NCBI GenBank assembly: GCA_023266335.1
Contig: JAHFQJ010000001.1
Location: forward strand, 143,364 to 207,363
Length of the DNA: 64,000 nt
Direction: 5' to 3'
Source of the DNA: Burkholderiaceae bacterium
Lineage (GTDB): Bacteria > Pseudomonadota > Gammaproteobacteria > Burkholderiales > Burkholderiaceae
The position numbers and the translations under genes were made by a program. Shown here one piece after another: positions 26,634 through 35,502 of this stretch. Position 1 is the stretch's first letter. Each line of letters begins with the position of its first letter. The notes beneath the pieces were generated by a model. It was not told where the DNA came from. It worked only from the letters and a program-made list of their open reading frames with translations, and made no database searches.

Positions 26634-27503
26634 TTATAATTTTTTAGTTTTAAATCTGCGATGAACCCACCAGTATTGCGTAGGATCTGACATTATACAC
26701 TTCTCAAAGTGCTGATTAAGTCTATCAATATCATTTTGTAAATTATTAGATGGATAGTTTTCAAATGCAGGCAGGATATATAAATTATAAGACGCTGTTT
26801 TTCGGTCAAAAACCGGAAGCATAGGTACGACTTTTTTATGGCTTAATTGGCTTAATCTTGGAACTGAAGTAATCGTAGCTGCAGGATTATTAAAAAAATT
26901 GCTAAAAATACTGTTCTGCATGCCAAAATCCATATCTGCAAATATTTGTACATATCCCCCATTTTTTAAATGTTTTAAAATGGCTTTTGCACTATGACTG
27001 CGGCTAAACATTAATATTCCAAATCTTTCTCTTTGTCTTTTTAAAATTTTATCAAAAAATTTATTTTTTTGAGGCATATACACACTTGCCCATTTTCCAG
27101 GTGAAAATTCTAAACATAAAGCTATAGAAGATGTTTCTAAGCCTGACATATGAATGCCTAATAAAATAGCTCCATTTTCAGGTATATTTTCTATTCCATG
27201 TATTTTAACTAAATTCCTAATTTTATCTTTACTTCCAAACCAAGCAGTTCCTCTTTCCAAAATACTGCGGCATACTTCTTTAATACATGTTTTAACTAAA
27301 TACAGTTTATAGTTATTGTCATAAAACTTAAAACAAGCATTGATATTTGTCTCAATAATTTTTTTTCGTCTTGATGGAATAATATATAAAATACAGCCAA
27401 TACCATAGGCTATATACATAATTATTTTACTTGGAAGATATTTTAATAAATTTAATATAAATATAAAAAAATAAGTTGATATTATGCTAATAAAATTATT
27501 CAT
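26634..27503 (-). CDS. lpxL: Lipid A biosynthesis lauroyl/secondary acyltransferase (LpxL/HtrB family)
   Basis: A 289-residue inner-membrane-bound acyltransferase that adds a secondary acyl chain to the lipid A precursor. An N-terminal hydrophobic anchor (~8-40) is followed by the catalytic HX4E motif, H118 and E123 in LLGIHMSGLETSS. Later blocks are RERFGILMFSRSHSAK, GGYVQIFADMDFGMQNSIFS and the C-terminal PTQYWWVHRRFKTK, all typical. It follows ubiG by 48 bases as the last gene of a folE2-ubiG-lpxL run on the minus strand. Confidence 0.9.
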   Translation of the reverse strand: MNNFISIISTYFFIFILNLLKYLPSKIIMYIAYGIGCILYIIPSRRKKIIETNINACFKFYDNNYKLYLVKTCIKEVCRSILERGTAWFGSKDKIRNLVKIHGIENIPENGAILLGIHMSGLETSSIALCLEFSPGKWASVYMPQKNKFFDKILKRQRERFGILMFSRSHSAKAILKHLKNGGYVQIFADMDFGMQNSIFSNFFNNPAATITSVPRLSQLSHKKVVPMLPVFDRKTASYNLYILPAFENYPSNNLQNDIDRLNQHFEKCIMSDPTQYWWVHRRFKTKKL

Positions 27504-27551
27504 GTTTTTATTAAATATATTTTTATAGGATTAACTGTAATTATATTTAAA

Positions 27552-28292
27552 TTAATTTGATTTTTGGCACATTAATAAATAATTTACATCTACAGAATCT
27601 TGCAGATAAAAAGATTTGAAAAATGGATTATAGCCTATGCCCTTAAACTCTTTTGGCAATAATCCAAATTCTTCACACCAAGATGATAATTCAGAGGGTT
27701 TAATACATTTATTATATGTATGAGTGCCTTTAGGCAGTATTTTTAATATATATTCTGCACCTAAAATAGCGGTCAAATATGTTTTTAAATTACGGTTTAA
27801 AGTTGAAAAAAACACTAATCCGTTAGGCTTTACTAATTTAGAGCAAGATTCAATAATGCTTTTAGGCTTAGGAACATGCTCTAACATTTCTAAGCAGGTA
27901 ATTATATCAAATGCTTGATTATAGGCTGGATTATCTGCAATTTCCTCAATAGGTACTGATTTATAGTCTACGTGAACATTAGTATCTAAAGCATGTAGTT
28001 TTGCAGTTTCTATAGCTTCATTTGCTACATCAATACCCAGAATTTTTGCTCCTTGTCTTGCCATGCTGTCGCTTAAAATTCCGCCTCCGCACCCTACATC
28101 TAAGATATGTTTATTTTGTAAGTCAACATGAGATTGAATCCATTTTAAACGGATTGGATTAATTTGGTGCAATGTTTTTAAAGGTCCTTCTGTATCCCAC
28201 CACATGTAAGCATGTTTATTAAAGTGTTCAACTTCAGCTTGACTATAATTTGATGTTTTATCATCACTAAATTGGTTTGTATGGTTTTTCAT
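27552..28292 (-). CDS. ubiG: Ubiquinone biosynthesis O-methyltransferase UbiG
   Basis: A SAM-dependent methyltransferase performing both O-methylations in ubiquinone synthesis. It has 246 residues. The N-terminal HFNKHAYMWWDTEGPLKTLH is diagnostic of UbiG, followed by the SAM motif HILDVGCGGGILSDSMARQG, then DIITCLEMLEHVPKP. It sits between folE2 and lpxL on the same strand. Its product fits the aerobic, quinone-based respiration implied by ctaC/ctaD. Confidence 0.95.
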   Translation of the reverse strand: MKNHTNQFSDDKTSNYSQAEVEHFNKHAYMWWDTEGPLKTLHQINPIRLKWIQSHVDLQNKHILDVGCGGGILSDSMARQGAKILGIDVANEAIETAKLHALDTNVHVDYKSVPIEEIADNPAYNQAFDIITCLEMLEHVPKPKSIIESCSKLVKPNGLVFFSTLNRNLKTYLTAILGAEYILKILPKGTHTYNKCIKPSELSSWCEEFGLLPKEFKGIGYNPFFKSFYLQDSVDVNYLLMCQKSN

Positions 28293-28365
28293 ATAATTAT
28301 AAGATAGATAAGATGTTTAATTTGAAACTGAATAAATAAATTTATCCAGAGCAACCCTTTTTTGT

Positions 28366-29157
28366 TTATTTGGTATGCTGAATATAAGCATAAGCAGAAT
28401 GATTGTGAATTGATTCAAAATTTTCGCTGGACAATTCATAGCTTACTATACGTGATTCTTTATTTAATTCTACGGCAATATCTCTAACTAAATCTTCTAC
28501 AAATTTGGGATTATCATAAGCTTTTTCAGTAACATATTTTTCATCTGCTCTTTTTAATATTCCCCATAATTCGCAAGATGCTTGAGTTTCAGCGATTCTG
28601 ATTAATTCTTCAGCTGGCATGTGTTCTTTTAATACAGCTCTAATTATTATGCTAGATCTTTGGTTGTGAGCACCATAATCTGATATTCCTTTAGAGCATG
28701 GGCAAAGGCTTTTAACTGGTACTTGTACTTCTTGTATAAATTTAATTTCTTTATTATTAGTTTCTATTTCAAAAGATAATTTGTAATCCATTATGCTTTT
28801 CACACCGCTTACAGGAGCTGATTTTTCAATAAAATAAGGGGTGCTTATACGAATAAATCCATTATTAGCTTCCAGACGTTCTAACATATCTTTCATTAAA
28901 TTATGCAAAACACTAAATGACAGGGGATAATTATGCTCTTGAATTACTTGAATAAATCTTGACATATGAGTACCTTTAATGTTACCTGGCAGATACACAT
29001 ACATATCAATGCTTGCTACACTTGACATATTCCCGCATAATGTTTTTATCTGTACGGGTAAATATAAGCCTTTTATTCCAACTTTTTGTATAGGAATATT
29101 ACGTTTGTCCAAACTGCTTTGTATATCAGGTAAATTAATAGCGCTTACTATGTTCAT
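28366..29157 (-). CDS. folE2: GTP cyclohydrolase FolE2
   Basis: The FolE2 (type IB) GTP cyclohydrolase makes dihydroneopterin triphosphate for folate and, in some species, queuosine synthesis. It has 263 residues. The catalytic region is KSLCPCSKGISDYGAHNQRS, with active-site C154 and H164, and an early block FSVLHNLMKDMLERL. FolE2 uses metals other than zinc and is common where zinc is limiting. With folA at 32069 it belongs to the folate pathway. It is the first gene of the folE2-ubiG-lpxL run. Confidence 0.94.
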   Translation of the reverse strand: MNIVSAINLPDIQSSLDKRNIPIQKVGIKGLYLPVQIKTLCGNMSSVASIDMYVYLPGNIKGTHMSRFIQVIQEHNYPLSFSVLHNLMKDMLERLEANNGFIRISTPYFIEKSAPVSGVKSIMDYKLSFEIETNNKEIKFIQEVQVPVKSLCPCSKGISDYGAHNQRSSIIIRAVLKEHMPAEELIRIAETQASCELWGILKRADEKYVTEKAYDNPKFVEDLVRDIAVELNKESRIVSYELSSENFESIHNHSAYAYIQHTK

Positions 29158-29381
29158 TATTTTTGAAAATCTAAAACTACTACCGAAGTTAGCATAGAGT
29201 TCATATATGTGTCAAGCAAATGGGTTTTAGGGATTATATAGTTCCGCTGATAAAATGATGTTTGTTATAAATTATATCTATGCCTGTATTATATTTTGCA
29301 TAATGCCTGCATTCACTAATTCATCACTTTAAAGATAAATAGATGTTATAATAGCTGTATGAATATTAATTTGTAATTATT

Positions 29382-29585
29382 ATGCCCCAAGCTCTATATT
29401 GGAAAGATATACAAGAAATTGCCCTTTCTCTTGTTGAAAAATATCCTGAAACTGATCCTTTATCTATTCGTTTTACAGATTTACACAAATGGATATGTGA
29501 ATTAAACGGATTTTCTGATAACCCTAAAAGTTCCAATGAAAAAATATTAGAGGCTATTCAAATGGCTTGGATAAAAGAGTTATAA
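29382..29585 (+). CDS. iscX: Fe-S assembly regulator IscX
   Basis: A 67-residue acidic helical protein starting MPQALYWKDIQEIALSLVEK and with the pattern DPLSIRFTDLHKWI and FSDNPKSSNEKILEAIQ. IscX binds the cysteine desulfurase IscS and iron, and modulates cluster assembly. It is normally the last gene of the isc operon after fdx. Here it is alone, 27 bases upstream of pyrC and probably co-transcribed with it. A TATAAT at 29347-29352 may be its -10 box. Confidence 0.92.
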   Translation: MPQALYWKDIQEIALSLVEKYPETDPLSIRFTDLHKWICELNGFSDNPKSSNEKILEAIQMAWIKEL

Positions 29586-29612
29586 AACTTATAAGTATAT
29601 TAATTTAAAAAT

Positions 29613-30683
29613 ATGAGTACAGAATCAAAACATAATAGTATAGAAATTATTCAGCCTGATGATATGCATGTTCATTTCCGTGATGGCGATGTGCTAAAAG
29701 ACGTTGTTCCACATACTGCTGCTCAATTTGCAAAATGTTTAGTCATGCCTAATTTAAAAAGTCCTGTGGTAAATAGTGAATTAGCCATAGCTTATTATGA
29801 GCGTATTAAACAGGCTGTTCCAAATAATTTAAAAGATAAATTTGAGCCTTTTCTTACATTGTATCTCACAGATAAAACTAATTCTGATGAAGTAAAAAAA
29901 GCATTGGATACGCAAATTATTAAAGGTTTTAAATTATATCCGGCTGGTGCAACTACATTATCAGAAAATGGCGTTACAAATATCAAAAATTGTTATGCCG
30001 TAATTGAGCAAATGCAGAAATATAATGCAGTATTATTGGTTCATGGCGAGGTAACTGATCATCATGTAGATATATTTGATAGAGAAGCTAAATTTATTGA
30101 TGATGTATTAATTCCATTACGCAAAGATTTTCCGGAACTGAAAATCAGTTTTGAGCATATTACCACTAAGCAGGCTGCAGATTATGTATTGAGTGAGAAT
30201 AGCCAATATTTGGGGGCGAGTATTACTCCTCAACATCTTTTATACAACCGTAATCATATGCTAGCCGGAGGCATTAAACCTCACTATTACTGCTTGCCGA
30301 TTTTAAAACGCTCTTTACACCAACAGGCATTATTAAAAGCAGCTATTAGCGGCAGTGATAGGTTTTATGTGGGTACAGATAGTGCACCGCATGCAAAATA
30401 TTTAAAAGAAAATTCTTGCGGATGTGCTGGGTGTTATAGTGCATTACACGCAGTTGAATTATATACTACTGCTTTTGAAGCTGAAAATGCATTAGATAAA
30501 TTAGAAGGTTTTATGAGTATTTATGGAAGCAAATTTTATGAATTACCAATTAATACACATAAAATTAAATTAATTAAACAAAACTGGCAAGTGCCAAATG
30601 TATTAAATTTTGGTAATCAAGAGCTGGTTCCGCTAGCTGCCGGAGAAACCATGACTTGGAAGCTAGAAAATTCTTTCTTATAA
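29613..30683 (+). CDS. pyrC: Dihydroorotase (type II)
   Basis: Closes the pyrimidine ring in UMP synthesis. It has 356 residues, the length of the class II (E. coli PyrC-like) enzyme. Zinc ligands are H19 and H21 (DDMHVHFRDG). KGFKLYPAGATTLSENGV contains the carbamylated lysine, followed by VLLVHGEVTD, FEHITTKQAADYV and FYVGTDSAPHAKYLKE with the catalytic Asp. It follows iscX by 27 bases. Confidence 0.97.
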   Translation: MSTESKHNSIEIIQPDDMHVHFRDGDVLKDVVPHTAAQFAKCLVMPNLKSPVVNSELAIAYYERIKQAVPNNLKDKFEPFLTLYLTDKTNSDEVKKALDTQIIKGFKLYPAGATTLSENGVTNIKNCYAVIEQMQKYNAVLLVHGEVTDHHVDIFDREAKFIDDVLIPLRKDFPELKISFEHITTKQAADYVLSENSQYLGASITPQHLLYNRNHMLAGGIKPHYYCLPILKRSLHQQALLKAAISGSDRFYVGTDSAPHAKYLKENSCGCAGCYSALHAVELYTTAFEAENALDKLEGFMSIYGSKFYELPINTHKIKLIKQNWQVPNVLNFGNQELVPLAAGETMTWKLENSFL

Positions 30684-30754
30684 AACAACCGCAATATAAC
30701 TTTTTGTTTAAAAAAATCAAGCTTAATAACTTTTATATATAAATAATTTGCATA

Positions 30755-30776
30755 TACTAATTTAAACTAATTAGTA
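30755..30776. repeat. 22-bp palindrome with family A repeat termini
   Basis: TACTAATT (30755-30762) and AATTAGTA (30769-30776) are perfect 8-bp complements separated by six bases, 54 bp upstream of the cysteine-protease-like gene. The arms equal the terminal TACTAAT of the family A repeats, and TA precedes the left arm. It is either a fully deleted copy (ends only) or an operator. Confidence 0.5.
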
Positions 30777-30830
30777 TGCTATATGGCAGAAATAGTATAC
30801 ATTTAATATATATAAATAACAGCTTGGATT

Positions 30831-32006
30831 ATGACTTCAAACATCCTAAATATGCCTTTTACTTTATTTCATAAAATTGGTAATTATGTAAATAATGTTA
30901 AAAAAATATATCAAGATAATAAGTTCTATAGACTAAGTGAAAGTATATTTAAAAATATTGATAGCAGGCGCGGTAAAAGTATTGATGATATATATGAAAT
31001 TGCTCAAATATTTTATCAAAAAAGTAATGACTTAATTCAAAATGCAGAAATATCTGTTTTAACAGAAAAATCTGGTGATTATTTTGATAAATATTCAATA
31101 GTAAGGTTAACCTTTAGAAATCTGGAAAAGAATAAAACCGTAAGTAGAGATATTAAATTAGACAGCGAAGTGTTTTCTGATAATGAGTATCTAAAACAAT
31201 TTAATCAAGGTTTATATAAATTTAATATAGATAAATTAAATTTATCCCCTAAAAAACAGGCCCTTATTTTATCAGTAAAACCAATCCAGCAGTTTGGTGC
31301 AACATGTAAATTAGTTACACTAGGACAGATTTTAGAATACTATTTTCAGGATAAAGCACAGGCAGTATATAAAAATTCTCATGGTAGATACAATAAATAT
31401 ATGCCGTTTAATGCATCTGTCACTAGTATTAGGGAAATAGCAAAAAAAGTAATTGGCAGTGTGCAGGGTGAAGTATTAGATTATAAATTATTTGTAAAAT
31501 TAGCTGATCATTTGGGTTTAAATGCAAAGATTAATGAACCGAAATGTGTAGATGAGTATAGAAAAGATATTATAGAAGGATTGAATAAGAAGCAAGGTAT
31601 CGCAGCATTTTTTTCAGTTAGTACACGAGATAGGGCTCATGGAAATGTATTTACCGGCGAAAACTCAAAGGAAAGCGAGTTATTTGAACATATTGCAATG
31701 ATTACAGGTTACGATCCTAATACAGATAAAGTGCGTCTTACACATTGGGGCAATCATTATTGGCAGCCAGTAAGAGACGTGTATGAATCATCATCTAATC
31801 TAGTGGAAACAAGAAGTATTGAACATTATAAATTATTAAAGCCATCTGATGAGAATTATAAAGTGGAGTGGAAATATAAACAAATTACTCCTTCAGAATA
31901 TGAAGCAATTAAAAATAGTAACCAAAATGTAGAGATTAAAGTAACTCCAGAGCCAGCTAAAGGGAATGGTTTTAGAGGTAAACTTATTTTTTTAACTCCG
32001 AAGTAA
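30831..32006 (+). CDS. Putative papain/C39-like cysteine protease, possible secreted effector
   Basis: A 391-residue protein without a classical signal peptide. The central part has the layout of a papain-fold cysteine peptidase: IQQFGATCKLVTLGQILEYY places a Gln (153/154) five to six residues before Cys159 at the start of a helix, as in the oxyanion Gln-Cys arrangement. Then SELFEHIAMITGYDPNTDK (His287) and VRLTHWGNHYW (~301-311, with Asn308 or His305) give the expected His and third residue on strands. This resembles the C39-like pattern (H..V.TGYD). No family was recognised over the full length. N-terminal ~140 residues have no match to a known domain. It is a single-gene unit between pyrC and convergent folA. 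An effector role is inference. Confidence 0.5.
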   Translation: MTSNILNMPFTLFHKIGNYVNNVKKIYQDNKFYRLSESIFKNIDSRRGKSIDDIYEIAQIFYQKSNDLIQNAEISVLTEKSGDYFDKYSIVRLTFRNLEKNKTVSRDIKLDSEVFSDNEYLKQFNQGLYKFNIDKLNLSPKKQALILSVKPIQQFGATCKLVTLGQILEYYFQDKAQAVYKNSHGRYNKYMPFNASVTSIREIAKKVIGSVQGEVLDYKLFVKLADHLGLNAKINEPKCVDEYRKDIIEGLNKKQGIAAFFSVSTRDRAHGNVFTGENSKESELFEHIAMITGYDPNTDKVRLTHWGNHYWQPVRDVYESSSNLVETRSIEHYKLLKPSDENYKVEWKYKQITPSEYEAIKNSNQNVEIKVTPEPAKGNGFRGKLIFLTPK

Positions 32007-32068
32007 AGAATAATAGTGCGGTATATTCATCTTACTTAGATATTTGCACATGTAAATTGTAAATTTAA

Positions 32069-32587
32069 TCAAAGATGACGAGTATATACCTTAATCTTAA
32101 AATCTATATTATCTTTAACTAACTCTTCATTTTGAATTTTCCATATATTTGATGTAATTTCTGGAAAAAATGCATCGCCTTCACAATTTATATTTACATG
32201 GCTGATAATTAATTCATCTGCATAATCTATCATTTGCTTATAAATTTGCTCGCCGCCGATTATGTAAAGCTGTGTTTGCTGATTTTTATGCATAAATTCT
32301 TCAATTGATTCAAATTCAGCAAAGACTTTTATATTTTCAAAATTTGTATATCTTTCTTCTAAAGATGATTTGCTTAATACAAAGCTATTACGCTGGGGTA
32401 AGGGCTTATTAATATATGAAAAAATACTTTGATAAGTTTTTCTGCCCATTAATAAATTTTTACCTAATGTGATGGTTTTAAAATGCTGTAAATCTTTCGG
32501 CAAATGCCATGGCAATTGATTATTTAAACCAATTACATTATTGTTTGACATTGCGGCAATTATTGATATTTTGATATTTTTGAACAT
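32069..32587 (-). CDS. folA: Dihydrofolate reductase
   Basis: Reduces dihydrofolate to tetrahydrofolate with NADPH. It has 172 residues. Signatures are ISIIAAMSNNNVIGLNNQLP followed by WHLPKDLQHFKTIT, then GRKTYQSI and the NADPH-binding LYIIGGEQIYKQMI. It pairs functionally with folE2 (28366). It stands alone on the minus strand, with a family A repeat 36 bases upstream. Confidence 0.96.
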   Translation of the reverse strand: MFKNIKISIIAAMSNNNVIGLNNQLPWHLPKDLQHFKTITLGKNLLMGRKTYQSIFSYINKPLPQRNSFVLSKSSLEERYTNFENIKVFAEFESIEEFMHKNQQTQLYIIGGEQIYKQMIDYADELIISHVNINCEGDAFFPEITSNIWKIQNEELVKDNIDFKIKVYTRHL

Positions 32588-32622
32588 GATGAATTTATAA
32601 TTATTTTATTAGTCGGTTAATA

Positions 32623-32745
32623 TACTAACCGTAGTTCATTTTACGACGAGGCGGCAGGAATAAATTACGACGACTATGTACATGTTAGTACATTGAGGAG
32701 TAATTTTGACGACAACAAAGCCCGTAAACTGAAATGCGATTAGTA
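32623..32745 (-). repeat. Dispersed miniature repeat, family A, copy 5 (full-length form)
   Basis: A 123-bp copy with TACTAA at both outer ends (TACTAACCGTAGTTCATTTT on the plus-strand left, GATTAGTA on the right), flanked on both sides by TA. Read on the minus strand it goes TACTAATCGCATTTCAG, CTCCTCAATGTAC, a palindrome around ATGTACAT, GTCGTCGTAATTTATTCCTG, CCGCCTCGTCG, and the other end. Its end overlaps the last six bases of res, supplying the final Tyr and stop codons. Confidence 0.85.
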
Positions 32746-35502
32746 TAGCAGGTTAAATTGCTTTTTGAATTTTAGTTCTTGCTCTTGGGTTTCTGTATTG
32801 TAAAAATAAAAGCCTAGATTTTTTATATTTGTATAAGTTTTATCTTTAAAATAAATTTCAGAGTTGTTAATTTTAAGCAAGGCAAATTCTTTCCATTTAT
32901 CTTTTTCTATTAAATGACTGCCTTTAACTTCAAAAATGCATTGATAATATAATTTTTTATATTCTATATCATTAATTATTAGTAAGAAGTCAGGAGCAAA
33001 TCTTTTGCCGTCTTTTACATTAAATATCCAATATTCTAATTCATTTCTAATTAAAAATATTTCTGCATTCATATATTTTTGTTTTAGAGTTTCAATTTTA
33101 GAATTTATAAATTTAACAAATATTTTTTCTTCATTCGTGCCATAATTTTCATCATAAGCGTACCAATTTAAATTTGATATATCTAAATTTAATTCGATAT
33201 TAGGGTTATTTGTTTGCGGTTTAGACCTTTCACTGGTTTCTTCATAAAAATTATATTCTTGACCTAAATCATCAATCATTTCTTGGTTTTTAATAGGAAT
33301 GTAAACTTCTTTAGTTTCGCTGAATATAGATTTTAAAGGAAGCGGAGTAAATATATTGCTGCCGACTTTTTTTGGCAGACTTAAATCAATTTTTTTTCTA
33401 ACATCAGCTAAAATAATGTTACTAAGCAAAGTTAATTTTTCTTTTGCTGAAAAATTTGCAAATTCTTTACCTTCCTCATATTCGTATTCAATACTATATT
33501 TACTTAAATATTTGTCTATGAAATCATCTATAGTTTTTATTTCCGGAATATGCAAAGCTAAATTATTAAACCTAAAAAAACCATTTTCAGCTTTAACTAA
33601 AGCTTTATAGATTAGCGGTTTAGTAAAAAAATCTTCATTTATTTTTATACTGCCGTATTTTTTATGAATTTGAGTTTGCTGTGTATCAGTTAAAGAATCA
33701 GAGTATAGTTGATAATTAGTAACTTTAATAATTTTATTAAATGTATTATCAATTTCTTCTTGTGTAGTTTTTGTTCTGTTTTCAGCTTTATTTATTAAAA
33801 CAAAACCGTTATTATATGTATCAGAATTTTTAAAATTTTGCTTTAAGGATATAGTTTTTCTAACGATTTCATTATTTAAAATACCGCCTTTTAATAATTC
33901 ATCTTTTAATTTGTCTAAAAATAAACCTGTTTTTACAAAGTGATAATAAAAAGTTTCTAAAATACGGCTTAAATCACTTCTAGCATTATCAAATTTTCTT
34001 TTATCATTTTCATTTTCATAACTGCCAAATAAGCCTAAGTTATTAGATAAATATTGTTCAGGCAATTTAAATGGATAATATCTTGCTCCTCTGCCGATTA
34101 ATTGAATATCCTGTAAAGACACTTTTTTATCTTCGCTAATGTCAAAATGTACAATATCATATAAAGATAAGACGTCCCAGCCTTCGTTAAGAGCAGAAAC
34201 TGAAAATATTGCCCTGATACTGTTTCTAGAGTTATCAAGGTTCGCTAATTCTTCAGGGCGTTCTTTTTTATCGCTGTTATAAATTAATGTATGCTGTTCG
34301 GCAAAATCTTGCTTAATTGAAGAAATAAATTTTTCTAAAGAAATCTTTTCATTACTAAAAAAGCCAAACATTTTATGAATAATATCATTGTCATCTTTAG
34401 CAGTTTGCTGGATTTTATCTAAATCTGTAACTTTTAGATTATTAATAACTTGATTAAAGTATTTTCTATCTGTTTGGCTATCCGCAATTTTTTTAGATTT
34501 AAATAAAATCACTGGGTTAATATGAGTACCTGTTATTTTTTTAAATAGTAATTTTCTATATTGTGATAAAACCACTGCATTTACAATTAAATATTTTTTC
34601 TGTTCTTCAATTTCTGTTTCAAGATTATATAAAAACTTTATATCTTTACAATATCCATCGTTATTGAAAGCAATAAAATCATATTTATAAATTAGTTTAT
34701 CTTGATATTTTTGATTAATATGCGGGTTGGATAATTCAACAGTTGCTGTAAATTCAAGCAGCATATTAGGCAAAACTGCCTTACTTTGATTAGATTTTAA
34801 TGTTTTTTCGCTGTATAAGGCTTGATTAACTGCGTTTTCCCAATTTAAATTTTCATCTTGGAGTTTAGCAGTCTTATTAGCTTTTGTTTCTACATTTAAA
34901 CGATGAGCTTCATCAGCAATAATTACTATATCAAAAGTTTTAAAATCCTCTTTGCATAAACGATTTTCAGCTGTTTCTTTAATGCGGTTATAAAATAAAG
35001 AAGTGCTTAAAAACATTACATTAATATCATTTTTATTTGCACCTTGAAAAGTCTCAACTGCTTTAACTAATATCTTTTTCCCATTAAATTTTATAGTTTT
35101 ATTGAATAAATACTTAGCATGTTTTTCATCTGTAAAATTTAATTTTGCCTGTTTTAAAATTTGTACTTGATGCACAAGAAAAATAAAATTACGGTAGCCC
35201 TTGGAATATAAATATAATATACAGCAAGCCATGACTAAAGTTTTGCCGGCTCCTGTTGCCATGTTGAACATTAGATGTTTACAACTTGCTATGTCATCAT
35301 TCTCATATAAATAGATAAAGTATTTTATTGCATCAACTTGATAGGGTCTTAAGGTTTTAGTCTTATTTAGATTATCAATTATATAGTTCGGCAATTCAAA
35401 ATCTTTAGCAAATTCTTTATATTCACTATTATTTCTAATTTTAGTAAATAAAAAGTTTTCAAAACTTTCATTTACAGTGGTTTGGGGCTTAGTTTTTTTC
35501 AT
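32740..35502 (-). CDS. res: Type III restriction enzyme Res subunit
   Basis: An ATP-dependent translocase and endonuclease that works with the Mod subunit to cut unmodified phage DNA. It has 920 residues. Superfamily 2 motifs: Walker A TGAGKT (83-88), DEAH (197-200, DIVIIADEAHRL), and motif VI QLIGRGARYYPF. The C-terminal nuclease has the PD-(D/E)xK pattern with P837-D838 and E858-V-K860 (FAPDFLLI, IFEVKGSHL). The frame looks intact. The last two codons (TAC TAA) come from the end of the family A repeat, so the native C-terminus may have been a few residues different. Its start overlaps rhuM by 14 bases. Confidence 0.93.
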   Translation of the reverse strand: MKKTKPQTTVNESFENFLFTKIRNNSEYKEFAKDFELPNYIIDNLNKTKTLRPYQVDAIKYFIYLYENDDIASCKHLMFNMATGAGKTLVMACCILYLYSKGYRNFIFLVHQVQILKQAKLNFTDEKHAKYLFNKTIKFNGKKILVKAVETFQGANKNDINVMFLSTSLFYNRIKETAENRLCKEDFKTFDIVIIADEAHRLNVETKANKTAKLQDENLNWENAVNQALYSEKTLKSNQSKAVLPNMLLEFTATVELSNPHINQKYQDKLIYKYDFIAFNNDGYCKDIKFLYNLETEIEEQKKYLIVNAVVLSQYRKLLFKKITGTHINPVILFKSKKIADSQTDRKYFNQVINNLKVTDLDKIQQTAKDDNDIIHKMFGFFSNEKISLEKFISSIKQDFAEQHTLIYNSDKKERPEELANLDNSRNSIRAIFSVSALNEGWDVLSLYDIVHFDISEDKKVSLQDIQLIGRGARYYPFKLPEQYLSNNLGLFGSYENENDKRKFDNARSDLSRILETFYYHFVKTGLFLDKLKDELLKGGILNNEIVRKTISLKQNFKNSDTYNNGFVLINKAENRTKTTQEEIDNTFNKIIKVTNYQLYSDSLTDTQQTQIHKKYGSIKINEDFFTKPLIYKALVKAENGFFRFNNLALHIPEIKTIDDFIDKYLSKYSIEYEYEEGKEFANFSAKEKLTLLSNIILADVRKKIDLSLPKKVGSNIFTPLPLKSIFSETKEVYIPIKNQEMIDDLGQEYNFYEETSERSKPQTNNPNIELNLDISNLNWYAYDENYGTNEEKIFVKFINSKIETLKQKYMNAEIFLIRNELEYWIFNVKDGKRFAPDFLLIINDIEYKKLYYQCIFEVKGSHLIEKDKWKEFALLKINNSEIYFKDKTYTNIKNLGFYFYNTETQEQELKFKKQFNLLY

